A stretch of 52,995 nucleotides of DNA from Propionibacteriaceae bacterium (lineage in GTDB: Bacteria > Actinomycetota > Actinomycetes > Propionibacteriales > Propionibacteriaceae). Location: NCBI GenBank assembly GCA_009782785.1, contig WRIJ01000011.1, positions 1-52,995 on the forward strand, given 5' to 3'. A program made the position numbers and the translations under genes. The notes below the pieces were generated by a model, which saw only the letters and a program-made list of their open reading frames with translations, ran no database searches and was not told where the DNA came from. This document shows positions 28,643-35,627 of the stretch, in pieces (within the stretch, counting starts at the first letter, position 1; each line of letters starts with the position of its first letter).

Positions 28643-29686
28643 ATGGGTGAAAGGCGATGTGCAACGTGCCGTGTTCTGAACCTGGACACTGAGTTTTATT
28701 GTGATGCCTGCGGGCGCCCCTTGTGGAGTGTCGAATCGCCGCGCGATATTGCGTACGACCAATCGTACGAGGGATACGACCTCACTGATCCCTACGAACC
28801 GGCGAGGCCACAGTGGGAGTCATCACTACCGCCATCATGGGATGCTTCCAGGCGGTGGTATCCACAGGAATCTGCGAAGCACTCTTCGGCTCGTGGCGAG
28901 CGTTACTTCTTTGACGAAGTCAAGGGCGAGGATCCGTACCTTGCACGAGAGCCCGAGCCGTACACCCAAGAATCGACTCAGCAATGGGAACAGCGAGTAC
29001 GCCGCGATGCGGGCTATCCACCAGTGGAGGAGGATATCGATGGCGATGCCCTCTTCGAGCTCCCCGCCAGCTCGCGGAAACCGGGAGTCTTCAGCTCAAT
29101 TTTTGCTGGTTTGTCGAAGGTCATCACATCGATCCCCATGGTTGTAAAAATTCTTGTCCCTGCGGCTATCATCTTCCTTGGACTCATTGCACTCATTGTT
29201 GTGTCCTTCCTGAAATCTGGGGAGCCCTCTCCCGTACCATCGCTCTCCCCCAGTGTTACTGAAACTCCGCTAGATGAGCCCACTCACAGCGTAGGTCCGC
29301 TTTCTATTACTCCCCAACCTGGCTGGGATTATGTTGAGACCACCCGTGATGATCTTGAATACCGCTCGTCCACAGGGAGTTTCACACTGAGAGCCATCCA
29401 TTTAGCTAGCAGTGAGTTGACCCCGCAGCAGTACGTGGAGGCTAGTCGAGGATTATTGGAGACATCCGGGTTCACGGTCTCAAAGTTGAAGGACGCTAAG
29501 GCTGCCGGATTTGGTGGATGGGAATATTCAACGACCACACCGAGCTCCCACACACTCACCGTCTTCCTCGTCAACGGTCAATCCCTCTATCAGGTCGGAT
29601 GTACGCTCCACATTCCAGATCCAGAGACAGAAGTTGATGAAGGAGATTGTCGTACGATGATGAATTCCCTCAAAATATCCAGGTGA
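28643..29686 (+). CDS. Zinc-ribbon membrane-anchored protein, paralogous architecture
   Basis: 347 aa, function unknown. Zinc ribbon RRCATC...YCDACG (residues about 4-23), a Tyr/Glu/Pro-rich linker to about 145, a single transmembrane helix (VKILVPAAIIFLGLIALIVV, about 168-190), then an external domain beginning PLSITPQPGWDYVETT and ending with a C...C pair (YQVGCTLHIP...DCRTMMNSL). The external domain matches, in length and terminal pattern, the last part of the preceding gene and the lipoprotein at 52237. GGAAAGG precedes the ATG. It lies beside tRNA-Ser on the opposite strand. Confidence 0.85.
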   Translation: MGERRCATCRVLNLDTEFYCDACGRPLWSVESPRDIAYDQSYEGYDLTDPYEPARPQWESSLPPSWDASRRWYPQESAKHSSARGERYFFDEVKGEDPYLAREPEPYTQESTQQWEQRVRRDAGYPPVEEDIDGDALFELPASSRKPGVFSSIFAGLSKVITSIPMVVKILVPAAIIFLGLIALIVVSFLKSGEPSPVPSLSPSVTETPLDEPTHSVGPLSITPQPGWDYVETTRDDLEYRSSTGSFTLRAIHLASSELTPQQYVEASRGLLETSGFTVSKLKDAKAAGFGGWEYSTTTPSSHTLTVFLVNGQSLYQVGCTLHIPDPETEVDEGDCRTMMNSLKISR

Positions 29687-29707
29687 TGGTACGAGTCCCA
29701 GTGCTTA

Positions 29708-29795
29708 TGGCGGCGAGACAGGGATTCGAACCCTGGAGGCTGTGACACCTGGCCGCTTTCAAGGCGGCTGCACTAGACCACTATGCGATCTCGCC
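29708..29795 (-). tRNA. tRNA-Ser (anticodon TGA)
   Basis: 88-nt class II tRNA on the minus strand. The acceptor stem GGCGAGA pairs with TCTCGCC, followed by discriminator G and an encoded CCA (29708-29710). The anticodon loop is CTTGAAA with anticodon TGA. A long variable arm (about GCCAGGTGTCACAGCC region) and the T-arm GGTTCGAATCC are present. It reads UCA/UCG serine codons. Confidence 0.96.
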
Positions 29796-29845
29796 CAACG
29801 AGGGACTATCATACCTGGTTCAGCCACAAAGGGGACGGTTCCTTT

Positions 29846-30715
29846 TCACGGAAGCCTCAGCGCTTCGTCCTCGCGTACGGCCAAACCATCAGCAACCAGT
29901 GACTCGATAGCTTCTGCGAGAAGGAGATCAGTCGAAGGAAGAACCATCAGAGTTTCGATAGGTACGAGCTCGCCTTCGGCTTCGCGTAAGAGCGCCAAGA
30001 TTCGTCCGCGTGCTTGACGATGGGTCCCCTCGTACCCTTGGGCCTTGCGTTGTCCCGCATAGAGGTCTGTCGGATATCCGGCCGTACGCCACTGGCAGAG
30101 ATCACTGAGGGGACATTTCTCGCAATTGGGATTTTTCACCCGGCAGATGAGCGCCCCCAACTCCATGGCAGCCTGATTCCAGATGACTGATTCTTTGGTG
30201 TCGCTGGGGAGCAACTCGTACCCAAGACAGCGCTCACCAGCAGTGAGGTGAGGAGTCGGAAGGGCCTCACCTGTATGAACGCGAGCGATTACCCGTCGTA
30301 CGTTCGTGTCGAGTACGAGACTGCGTCCCCCGTAAGCGAAAGCCACCACAGCTGCTGCCGTGTAATCCCCAATCCCAGGAAGGGTTTTCAGTGTCTGATC
30401 ACTATCGGGTACGACACCGCCGTACTGCTCCACAATGATCCTGGCCGACTCGTGAAGTCGTAGCGCGCGCCTCGGGTAACCCAATCTCCCCCAGGCACGA
30501 ATCACCTCCCCGGGGAGAGCATCAGCGCAATCCTCGGGTTCGGGCCAGGTCTCCATCCACGATTCCCAGGCGGGAATCACTCTTGCTGCCGGTGTCTGCT
30601 GAAGCATCACCTCCGACACGAGAACCCCCCACGGTGTGACATCGCTTCGCCGCCACGGGAGATCCCGCCCATGGGCAACAAACCACTCGGCAAGGAGCTC
30701 AGCGTACGGATTCAT
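29846..30715 (-). CDS. mutY: A/G-specific adenine glycosylase MutY
   Basis: 289-aa base-excision repair enzyme that removes adenine mispaired with 8-oxoguanine. The catalytic Glu lies in SEVMLQQTP; the helix-hairpin-helix is LPGIGDYTAAAVVAFAYG with the family Asp in VLDTNVRRV; the [4Fe-4S] loop C-x6-C-x2-C-x5-C is CRVKNPNCEKCPLSDLC. It is shorter than E. coli MutY and lacks a full C-terminal MutT-like domain, as is common in Actinomycetota. The start at 30715 is preferred over one 19 codons upstream: TACAAT lies 8 nt before this ATG, so the transcript is nearly leaderless. Confidence 0.95.
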   Translation of the reverse strand: MNPYAELLAEWFVAHGRDLPWRRSDVTPWGVLVSEVMLQQTPAARVIPAWESWMETWPEPEDCADALPGEVIRAWGRLGYPRRALRLHESARIIVEQYGGVVPDSDQTLKTLPGIGDYTAAAVVAFAYGGRSLVLDTNVRRVIARVHTGEALPTPHLTAGERCLGYELLPSDTKESVIWNQAAMELGALICRVKNPNCEKCPLSDLCQWRTAGYPTDLYAGQRKAQGYEGTHRQARGRILALLREAEGELVPIETLMVLPSTDLLLAEAIESLVADGLAVREDEALRLP

Positions 30716-30781
30716 CAGGCTCCATTGTACGGTGGGAAACACTGGCTGATCTGTTGGCACCAAAGAATGCATTCGCGAACG

Positions 30782-30810
30782 GGGTTAACGGTCATCATCA
30801 CCGTTAACCC
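30782..30810. promoter_or_regulatory. Perfect 11-bp inverted repeat between divergent genes
   Basis: GGGTTAACGGT, 7-nt loop, ACCGTTAACCC. It lies in the 190-bp gap between divergent mutY and the small membrane peptide gene, 53 bp beyond the mutY -10 box. A related inverted repeat sharing GTTAACGGTC is at 42781-42817. It could be an operator or a mobile hairpin; no partner protein is identified. Confidence 0.55.
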
Positions 30811-30904
30811 AGTACGCGAGGTGGCAAAGCCATCGATTAACCTAGCCGCTGTCTCGACGTTTATTGCTTCCCACACCAATGTTTACTTGTGAGAGGATGT
30901 ACCT

Positions 30905-31021
30905 ATGAGATTCGAAACATGGGACCCCAACTTACTGGCAGTAATTTATTTGGTCGGAGCGATCATCATTGTCACCCTGGTGATCATTGGTGTGGTCATC
31001 GGTTTCAAGAAAATGAAATAA
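30905..31021 (+). CDS. 38-aa single-pass membrane peptide
   Basis: Short ORF beginning ATG AGA TTC GAA and ending AAA TAA. The peptide has an acidic/polar N-terminus, one long hydrophobic helix (LLAVIYLVGAIIIVTLVIIG, about residues 10-31) and a basic C-terminus (GFKKMK), a clear single-span membrane peptide with the C-terminus inside. AGAGGA lies about 9 nt upstream. It ends 4 bp before the methyltransferase ATG, so the two are probably co-translated. I do not recognise a family. Support comes from the hydrophobic pattern, ribosome site and tight spacing. Confidence 0.62.
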   Translation: MRFETWDPNLLAVIYLVGAIIIVTLVIIGVVIGFKKMK

Positions 31022-31025
31022 CCCC

Positions 31026-31745
31026 ATGGAGTTGGTGGCACTCGAAGGATTACACGCGGTCAAACATGCTCTGCGGTTCGGAGCAAATATCAACGAGATT
31101 CTTAGTGACAACAAGGACCGAGCCTTGGGGTTAGCTGAAGGGATCTGCCCTGATCTGGTGCCTGCGTTGAGGGAGCGGATCCAGCCCATGACCGCAGCTG
31201 AGATGAAGCAATGTTCCACACAGCCGATACCCACCCATGTGTTGGGGTTCGCTGAACCACCACAGTGGAGTTTCGAAGCCTGTTTGCCGACCGATCAGCC
31301 AACGATTCTACTTGATGATCCACGCAATTCGAAGAACCTGGGTGCAGTCGTACGGCTTGGCGCGGCCGCGGGTGCCGCCGGCGTACTCGCCACGTCGGGG
31401 GTCGATTTCTTCAACCCGATGGCGGTACGCGGAGCCGCTGGTTTGCAGTGGGCAATCCCCTGCTGGTCGAGTGAGACCCTTGTCGATGATCTTCAAACCG
31501 TACGCACCAAGCGAGATCTCACGATTGTGGGACTCGACGCTGATGGGGAACCCTTCGTACCTGGTGATTTCCCGGGCCCCACCATTTTCGCTTTCGGTTC
31601 GGAGCGTACCGGCCTATCAGATCCAGTACGCGCCGTGTGCGACCACATCGTCTCCCTACCCATGGAACCCCACGTCTCCAGCCTCAACCTCGCCACCTCA
31701 GTGAGCGCAGTGATGTATTTGAGGCGATACTCACCCAGGATTTGA
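31026..31745 (+). CDS. TrmH/SpoU-family (SPOUT) RNA 2'-O-methyltransferase
   Basis: 239-aa AdoMet-dependent RNA ribose methyltransferase. The SPOUT knot motifs are all present: LDDPRNSKNLGAVVRLGAA (motif 1), FAFGSERTGLS (motif 2) and VSLPMEPHVSSLNLATSVS (motif 3). The N-terminal 75 residues resemble the substrate-binding part of RlmB-type enzymes but are short. tRNA versus 23S rRNA as substrate is not decided by motif. It is followed by a 700-bp repeat field with no gene. Confidence 0.9.
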   Translation: MELVALEGLHAVKHALRFGANINEILSDNKDRALGLAEGICPDLVPALRERIQPMTAAEMKQCSTQPIPTHVLGFAEPPQWSFEACLPTDQPTILLDDPRNSKNLGAVVRLGAAAGAAGVLATSGVDFFNPMAVRGAAGLQWAIPCWSSETLVDDLQTVRTKRDLTIVGLDADGEPFVPGDFPGPTIFAFGSERTGLSDPVRAVCDHIVSLPMEPHVSSLNLATSVSAVMYLRRYSPRI

Positions 31746-32444
31746 ATGCTGCGCTCAAACTCACGTCACCCTGCGGAGCGACTCGCAGTGCGCACACGGG
31801 GGAGTCCCCATATTCCCGTCACCCTGCTCAGCGAAGCCTTCCCCACCGTCACCCTGAACAGATGAACCCCTACCGTCACCCTGCTCAGCGGAACCATCCC
31901 CTACCGTCACCCTGCTCAGCGGAACCATCCCCACCGTCACCCTGCGGAGCGAAGCGACTCGCAGGGTCCAGAAATCACATTTGAATAGCTGTGGAGTCTG
32001 GATTCCTGCCAAGTCGTGCTGGTGCCCTCCGCGGAATGACATTTGAGAGTCACATACCGACCGCTACTGTTTAGCGGTGAATGCTACAAACGTCGCGTAG
32101 TGACCGCTTGCGCACTGGTCACTCTACTCCGCGCACTGATCCAGTGAGGTGCATACGATGAGTCACAACGCAACGATCTTGCGAGCACGCCGCCAAGGGG
32201 TTGCGGACACGGAATAGCCAGTCATGTCACCCTGCTGAGCCCGCTAGGGCGACTCGCAGGGTCCAGATATCATACTGACCATGGTGGTGACCGTCGGTGA
32301 TACATGATCACCCACAGACTCTCATGCGGGGAACTCGTTAGTCTGGATTCCGCGAGTCGCTTCGCTCCGCGGAATGACACTGTTGGGTTGTCATTGCCAA
32401 GCGAAGACACAGGGTGGTCGCGTCACACGCAGATGGGAGTGGCG
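31746..32444. repeat. Gene-free repeat field: 30-bp array and several hairpins
   Basis: About 700 bp without a supportable gene. A hairpin copy lies at 31764-31790. An array of about 30-bp units sharing CCGTCACCCTG starts at 31816, 31846, 31873, 31904 and 31934 (spacings 30, 27, 31, 30). Hairpins follow at 31941-31974 and 32009-32041 (arms ATTCC/GGAAT type), then a second two-hairpin set at 32226-32262 and 32346-32378; the latter has perfect ATTCCGCG/CGCGGAAT arms. Unit types (CTGCTCAGCGGAAC, CTGAACAGATGAAC, CTGCGGAGCGAAG) are the same as those inside ispH. Confidence 0.9.
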
Positions 32445-33704
32445 CTAGCGAACCTCAGGGGGTAGGGCGAAAGTGAGGGTTTCGTCGATACACTGGTTTT
32501 CGATGACCTCGTTAAAACCTGAAGTTTGGAGGAAATCAACGACCTCGCGTACGAGATAATCAGGGACGGATGCACCCGAGGTCACACCGACCGTACACAC
32601 ATCACTCATCCATTCAGGAATAATCTGGGTCACATCATCAATGAGTTGAGCACCACGAGCACCCGCATCCAACGCGACCTCAACCAGCCGTACTGAATTG
32701 GATGAATTAGCTGAGCCCACCACGAGTACAAGGTCACACTGCGGGGCAACCTCCCGTACTGCTGACTGACGGTTCTGCGTGGCATAACAGATGTCCTGAC
32801 TGGGTGGATCGGTGAGCGCCGGGAACCGTGAGCGTAAACGAGCGACCGTTTCTCGGGTCTCATCCACACTGAGTGTTGTTTGTGACAGCCACGCGAGGCG
32901 AGCAGGATCCGCCACCTCGACAGTATCGGCATCACCCTGTTCGATAATGCGGATCGAATCCGGAGCCTCACCCTGGGTGCCCTCGACCTCCTCATGGCCT
33001 TCATGCCCAATGAGTAGGATTTCCAAACCTGCTTTGGCGAGACGCTGGGCTTCCTTATGTACCTTGGTGACCAATGGGCAGGTTGCATCAATTGTCACCA
33101 GGTTGCGCTGCTGGGCGGCAATACGCACCGCTGGGGACACTCCATGGGCCGAGAACACAACCACACTGCCGATGGGTACCTCATCGACTTCATCAACAAA
33201 AATCGCGCCCTTACCCCGGAGCGTGTTCACCACATGCTTGTTGTGGACGATTTCTTTACGTACGTACACCCCTGGACCATGGATATCAAGCGCCCTCTCC
33301 ACGGTCGCGACAGCGCGATCCACCCCAGCACAGTATCCGCGCGGTGACACCAGGATCACCCGACGAGTTTCCCCACCGTCACCCTGCGGAGCGAAGCCTT
33401 CCCCACCGTCACCCTCCCCACCGTCACCCTGAACAGATGAACCCCTACCGTCACCCTGCTCAGCGGAACCATCCCCACCGTCACCCTGCGGAGCGAAGCC
33501 TTCCCCACCGTCACCCTGAACAGATGAACTCCTACCGTCACCCTGCTCAGCGGAACCATCCCCACCGTCACCCTGCGGAGCGAAGCGACTCGCAGGGTCC
33601 AGAAACCCCACTCGCTCAACTGTAGAGTCTGGATTCTGTAAATCCGGGCAGAAAGACGAGCGGGACTGCCCCACTGTCTCGTCTCTACTGTCCCTCGAAG
33701 TCAT
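32445..33704 (-). CDS. ispH: 4-hydroxy-3-methylbut-2-enyl diphosphate reductase with repeat-encoded N-terminus
   Basis: Last enzyme of the methylerythritol phosphate pathway; makes IPP and DMAPP using a [4Fe-4S] cluster. The catalytic part runs from about residue 115 to 419: [17 protein letters not shown] and [14 protein letters not shown] hold the first two cluster cysteines, CYATQNRQ the third, and [11 protein letters not shown] binds substrate. Residues about 35-113 are encoded by a dispersed 30-bp repeat ([19 protein letters not shown] units). No in-frame ATG, and no GTG with a ribosome site, lies between the repeat and the GYCAG motif. TAGGAT 6 nt before the ATG at 33704 supports leaderless translation from there. 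All unit spacings are multiples of 3. Confidence 0.9.
   Translation of the reverse strand: MTSRDSRDETVGQSRSSFCPDLQNPDSTVERVGFLDPASRFAPQGDGGDGSAEQGDGRSSSVQGDGGEGFAPQGDGGDGSAEQGDGRGSSVQGDGGEGDGGEGFAPQGDGGETRRVILVSPRGYCAGVDRAVATVERALDIHGPGVYVRKEIVHNKHVVNTLRGKGAIFVDEVDEVPIGSVVVFSAHGVSPAVRIAAQQRNLVTIDATCPLVTKVHKEAQRLAKAGLEILLIGHEGHEEVEGTQGEAPDSIRIIEQGDADTVEVADPARLAWLSQTTLSVDETRETVARLRSRFPALTDPPSQDICYATQNRQSAVREVAPQCDLVLVVGSANSSNSVRLVEVALDAGARGAQLIDDVTQIIPEWMSDVCTVGVTSGASVPDYLVREVVDFLQTSGFNEVIENQCIDETLTFALPPEVR
33371..33660. repeat. 30-bp repeat array and hairpin inside the ispH coding region
   Basis: CCGTCACCCT units start at 33376, 33406, 33421, 33448, 33478, 33508, 33535 and 33565 (spacings 30, 15, 27, 30, 30, 27, 30), followed by a hairpin copy (33571-33603) and part of the spacer (GTAGAGTCTGGATTCTG). 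It is the same element as at 31816-32041 but with only in-frame spacings. Confidence 0.92.
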
Positions 33705-33710
33705 ACCCAA

Positions 33711-33716
33711 ATCCTA
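33711..33716 (-). promoter_or_regulatory. -10 box of leaderless ispH promoter
   Basis: TAGGAT on the minus strand, exactly 6 nt (TTGGGT) before the ATG at 33704. It decides the ispH start and thereby implies that the repeat is translated. Confidence 0.6.
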
Positions 33717-33725
33717 CCGTGGCGC

Positions 33726-33731
33726 TACACT
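33726..33731 (+). promoter_or_regulatory. Candidate -10 box for the 89-aa membrane protein gene
   Basis: TACACT on the plus strand, 31 bp before the ATG at 33763, back to back with the ispH promoter 10 bp away. A GAAGGA ribosome site lies in the predicted leader. Confidence 0.4.
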
Positions 33732-33762
33732 GGTGACCTCAACCCTGCAACGAAGGATCATC

Positions 33763-34032
33763 ATGAAATTCCCCGAGAAGTACGCGCAATGGATGGATAA
33801 AGCAACAGCACTATGGAATTCCATGCCACCAATCTGGCATACGATCCTCATCATTTCTGCCATCATCCTTCTTGTCTTATTGATCTTCGGTTGGGTGAAG
33901 AGCTTCCTGAAAACCTGGATCAAGATCATTCTCATTGTCGCCATCGTGGCCGTGGTGTGTATCGCCTTCCCCTGGGCTGGTGCATCCTTCATGGCCCTCG
34001 TCGACTGGGCGTGGTCCGCCATCTTCGGTTGA
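33763..34032 (+). CDS. Small two-helix membrane protein of unknown function
   Basis: 89 aa. A charged N-terminus (MKFPEKYAQWMDKATALWN) precedes two hydrophobic helices (about 28-50, TILIISAIILLVLLIFGWV; and about 56-80, IKIILIVAIVAVVCIAFPWA) joined by a short basic turn, and a Trp-rich end. GAAGGA lies before the ATG at 33763; the frame extends ten codons upstream but that start would be on top of the promoter. Divergent from ispH. No family recognised. Confidence 0.72.
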   Translation: MKFPEKYAQWMDKATALWNSMPPIWHTILIISAIILLVLLIFGWVKSFLKTWIKIILIVAIVAVVCIAFPWAGASFMALVDWAWSAIFG

Positions 34033-34063
34033 TCCTGCAGCCATCGGCAAACAGATTCTGTGA

Positions 34064-34069
34064 TATCAT
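34064..34069 (+). promoter_or_regulatory. Extended -10 box, leaderless GTG gene
   Basis: TGA-TATCAT followed by 6 nt (TAGAGG) and GTG at 34076. The paralogous gene at 34756 has the same arrangement, which supports both starts. Confidence 0.65.
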
Positions 34070-34075
34070 TAGAGG

Positions 34076-34666
34076 GTGGACACTTATTATCTCAGTAAGT
34101 CCGGTGGCCTAGTGCGAAGCTATTACAGCATTCACGACGCTAACCACCAGGAGTGCTTCACGGCCGAAACCAAAGGGACTAGTCACGTCATCCTTGATTC
34201 GCAAGGAATAGAATTGGCTGAATCAAAAAATCGATGGCGGGAGGCAACGAAGTTCGCGCGCTTTGTGGATTTTTATCAAGATGGTGTTGTCACATCGACC
34301 CTCCAATGGAATCCACGTGAATATCAGGAATGTGTTCTCACCACTGAGGGTGGTCGTTGGTCAATAATCCGCCAAGAGCGCAACCAATATGAGGTTTCTG
34401 GTTTCGGAGGGGAGAGGTATGCGCAGATACATCGCATAGCGAAACTCAAAGAACCCAGGGATTTCCTCGATTTCATACGGGAAGCTACCGATAGGTATCG
34501 CATAGAGATCGAGGAAGAAGTATCAGTTTTACTCGTTGTGCTGATCGCTCTTCACATCAATCACATGTGGACACTTGAGAGGCAACATCAGCGTTATCTC
34601 GACAATAACCGCCTTGCCAACATTGAAGACAAGATAAGAAGACGACGAAAAGCTCGGAACCAGTAG
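34076..34666 (+). CDS. Putative LURP-one/YxjI-like protein, paralogue 1
   Basis: 196 aa. The N-terminal 125 residues show a beta-hairpin pattern (YYSIHDANHQECF, ILDSQGIELAES, VDFYQDGVVTSTL, WSIIRQERNQYEV) like the LURP-one-related/tubby-C fold, in which blocks of the form D..G.ELA recur. A hydrophobic stretch follows (EVSVLLVVLIALHIN, about 152-166), then a very basic tail (KIRRRRKARNQ). The fold call is from pattern memory and is tentative. GTG start chosen because a -10 box lies 6 nt upstream. The next gene is a diverged duplicate. Confidence 0.6.
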   Translation: MDTYYLSKSGGLVRSYYSIHDANHQECFTAETKGTSHVILDSQGIELAESKNRWREATKFARFVDFYQDGVVTSTLQWNPREYQECVLTTEGGRWSIIRQERNQYEVSGFGGERYAQIHRIAKLKEPRDFLDFIREATDRYRIEIEEEVSVLLVVLIALHINHMWTLERQHQRYLDNNRLANIEDKIRRRRKARNQ

Positions 34667-34743
34667 TATCGCAAGACAAAGCGGGACGGAGGTGTTTGTG
34701 TCACCAAGAACAGCTCGTGCCACTGTACCCAGCAGCCGGCTGA

Positions 34744-34749
34744 TATCAT
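34744..34749 (+). promoter_or_regulatory. Extended -10 box, leaderless GTG gene
   Basis: TGA-TATCAT followed by GAGAGG and GTG at 34756. The 18-bp segment before the codon is nearly identical to that of the upstream paralogue. Confidence 0.65.
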
Positions 34750-34755
34750 GAGAGG

Positions 34756-35430
34756 GTGAAGTCGTATTATCTGCGTGAGTACACCAAGAATCTGCTCCGA
34801 TGGCATAGCATCACTGATGTCGATCACCAAGAGTGTTACGTGGTGAAACCTCAACTTCTCACAGGGTCATCCTTATTCCTGATGGACATGGAGGGAACAG
34901 AATTGGCGCAGATAACACCTGACTTTGAGGACCGACGTACTCTCACTCTGGATATTGCACAGGACGGGGTCCATGAGGCACGCTTCCAGATGAAAATGGG
35001 CTTCGAGTACGAGAGCCTCGTCACTGTTGGGGACTCCCATTGGGCTATCACCGGAAACTCCATTGGCTCCCAGTACGACATTACTGACCCTCACAAGGGC
35101 ATCCTTGCGCACATATGTTACTGGGATGAAGAGGTCTCTTCGGAAGAGAGTCCGGACATTGTGGAGGATGCCAAGCCTGGTGAACACGAAAACCTGGATG
35201 ATAATTCTGGTTTCCTACAAAGTTTCGGATTCGCGACAATGGGAGGCTCCCCAGACACCCATGATGGCTTCCCCACTAGTTGTTGGATCGACATCGAAGA
35301 AGGGGAACCAGAGATTCTTCTGTTATGTGTCAGTGTCTGTTTCATGAAAGCTCAGAATTACCAACGCCGCATGACGCAACTGGGCCTCCGTACGGGCCTC
35401 CGAACACAACCCAACAATCGCCGACGATAA
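34756..35430 (+). CDS. Putative LURP-one/YxjI-like protein, paralogue 2
   Basis: 224 aa, a diverged tandem duplicate of the preceding gene: shared YYL start, H.I.D.DHQEC, LMDMEGTELAQI, ITGNSIGSQYDI. An acidic insert (about 125-160, EEVSSEESPDIVEDAKPGE) is unique to this copy, followed by a hydrophobic segment (EILLLCVSVCFM) and a basic tail (GLRTQPNNRRR). Fold assignment is tentative as for its partner. The GTG start is supported by the conserved leaderless promoter. Function unknown; members of the fold include membrane-associated scramblase-like proteins. Confidence 0.6.
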   Translation: MKSYYLREYTKNLLRWHSITDVDHQECYVVKPQLLTGSSLFLMDMEGTELAQITPDFEDRRTLTLDIAQDGVHEARFQMKMGFEYESLVTVGDSHWAITGNSIGSQYDITDPHKGILAHICYWDEEVSSEESPDIVEDAKPGEHENLDDNSGFLQSFGFATMGGSPDTHDGFPTSCWIDIEEGEPEILLLCVSVCFMKAQNYQRRMTQLGLRTGLRTQPNNRRR

Positions 35431-35484
35431 GGGGCCACTATCCCGTCGGCCAGCTAGTACCGTCCCACAGCTGACCCACACCCA

Positions 35485-35545
35485 CCACCGTCACCCCGCG
35501 GAGTACTGCGAGTCGCGCTAGCGCGCTCCGCAGAATGACCGGGTG
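35485..35545. repeat. Dispersed hairpin repeat copy
   Basis: A partial GTCACCCCGCGGAG arm, then CTGCGAGTC, the self-complementary GCGCTAGCGC, and CTCCGCAGAATGAC. It lies between convergent genes. Confidence 0.8.
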
Positions 35546-35557
35546 ATGGATAAAACG

Positions 35558-35583
35558 ATGTGCCCCAGTTTCCCGGGGCACAT
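35558..35583 (-). terminator. Rho-independent terminator of glpK
   Basis: ATGTGCCCC and GGGGCACAT form a 9-bp perfect stem with an 8-nt loop. On the minus strand it is followed by CGTTTTATCC, a short T-run, 45 bp after the glpK stop. Confidence 0.75.
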
Positions 35584-35627
35584 TGCGAGCGGATACTTCT
35601 TAACGTACGCTTTGCGCGTACTGTTCA

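Noticed and set aside
31816-31974. Second CRISPR-like array
   Set aside because: Same unit types as the ispH array; no cas genes or leader.
33371-33605. CRISPR-like array (short conserved core, variable halves)
   Set aside because: The variable halves are a few recurring types, not unique spacers; units are 15-31 bp, there is no cas gene, and the array is part of a hairpin repeat family.
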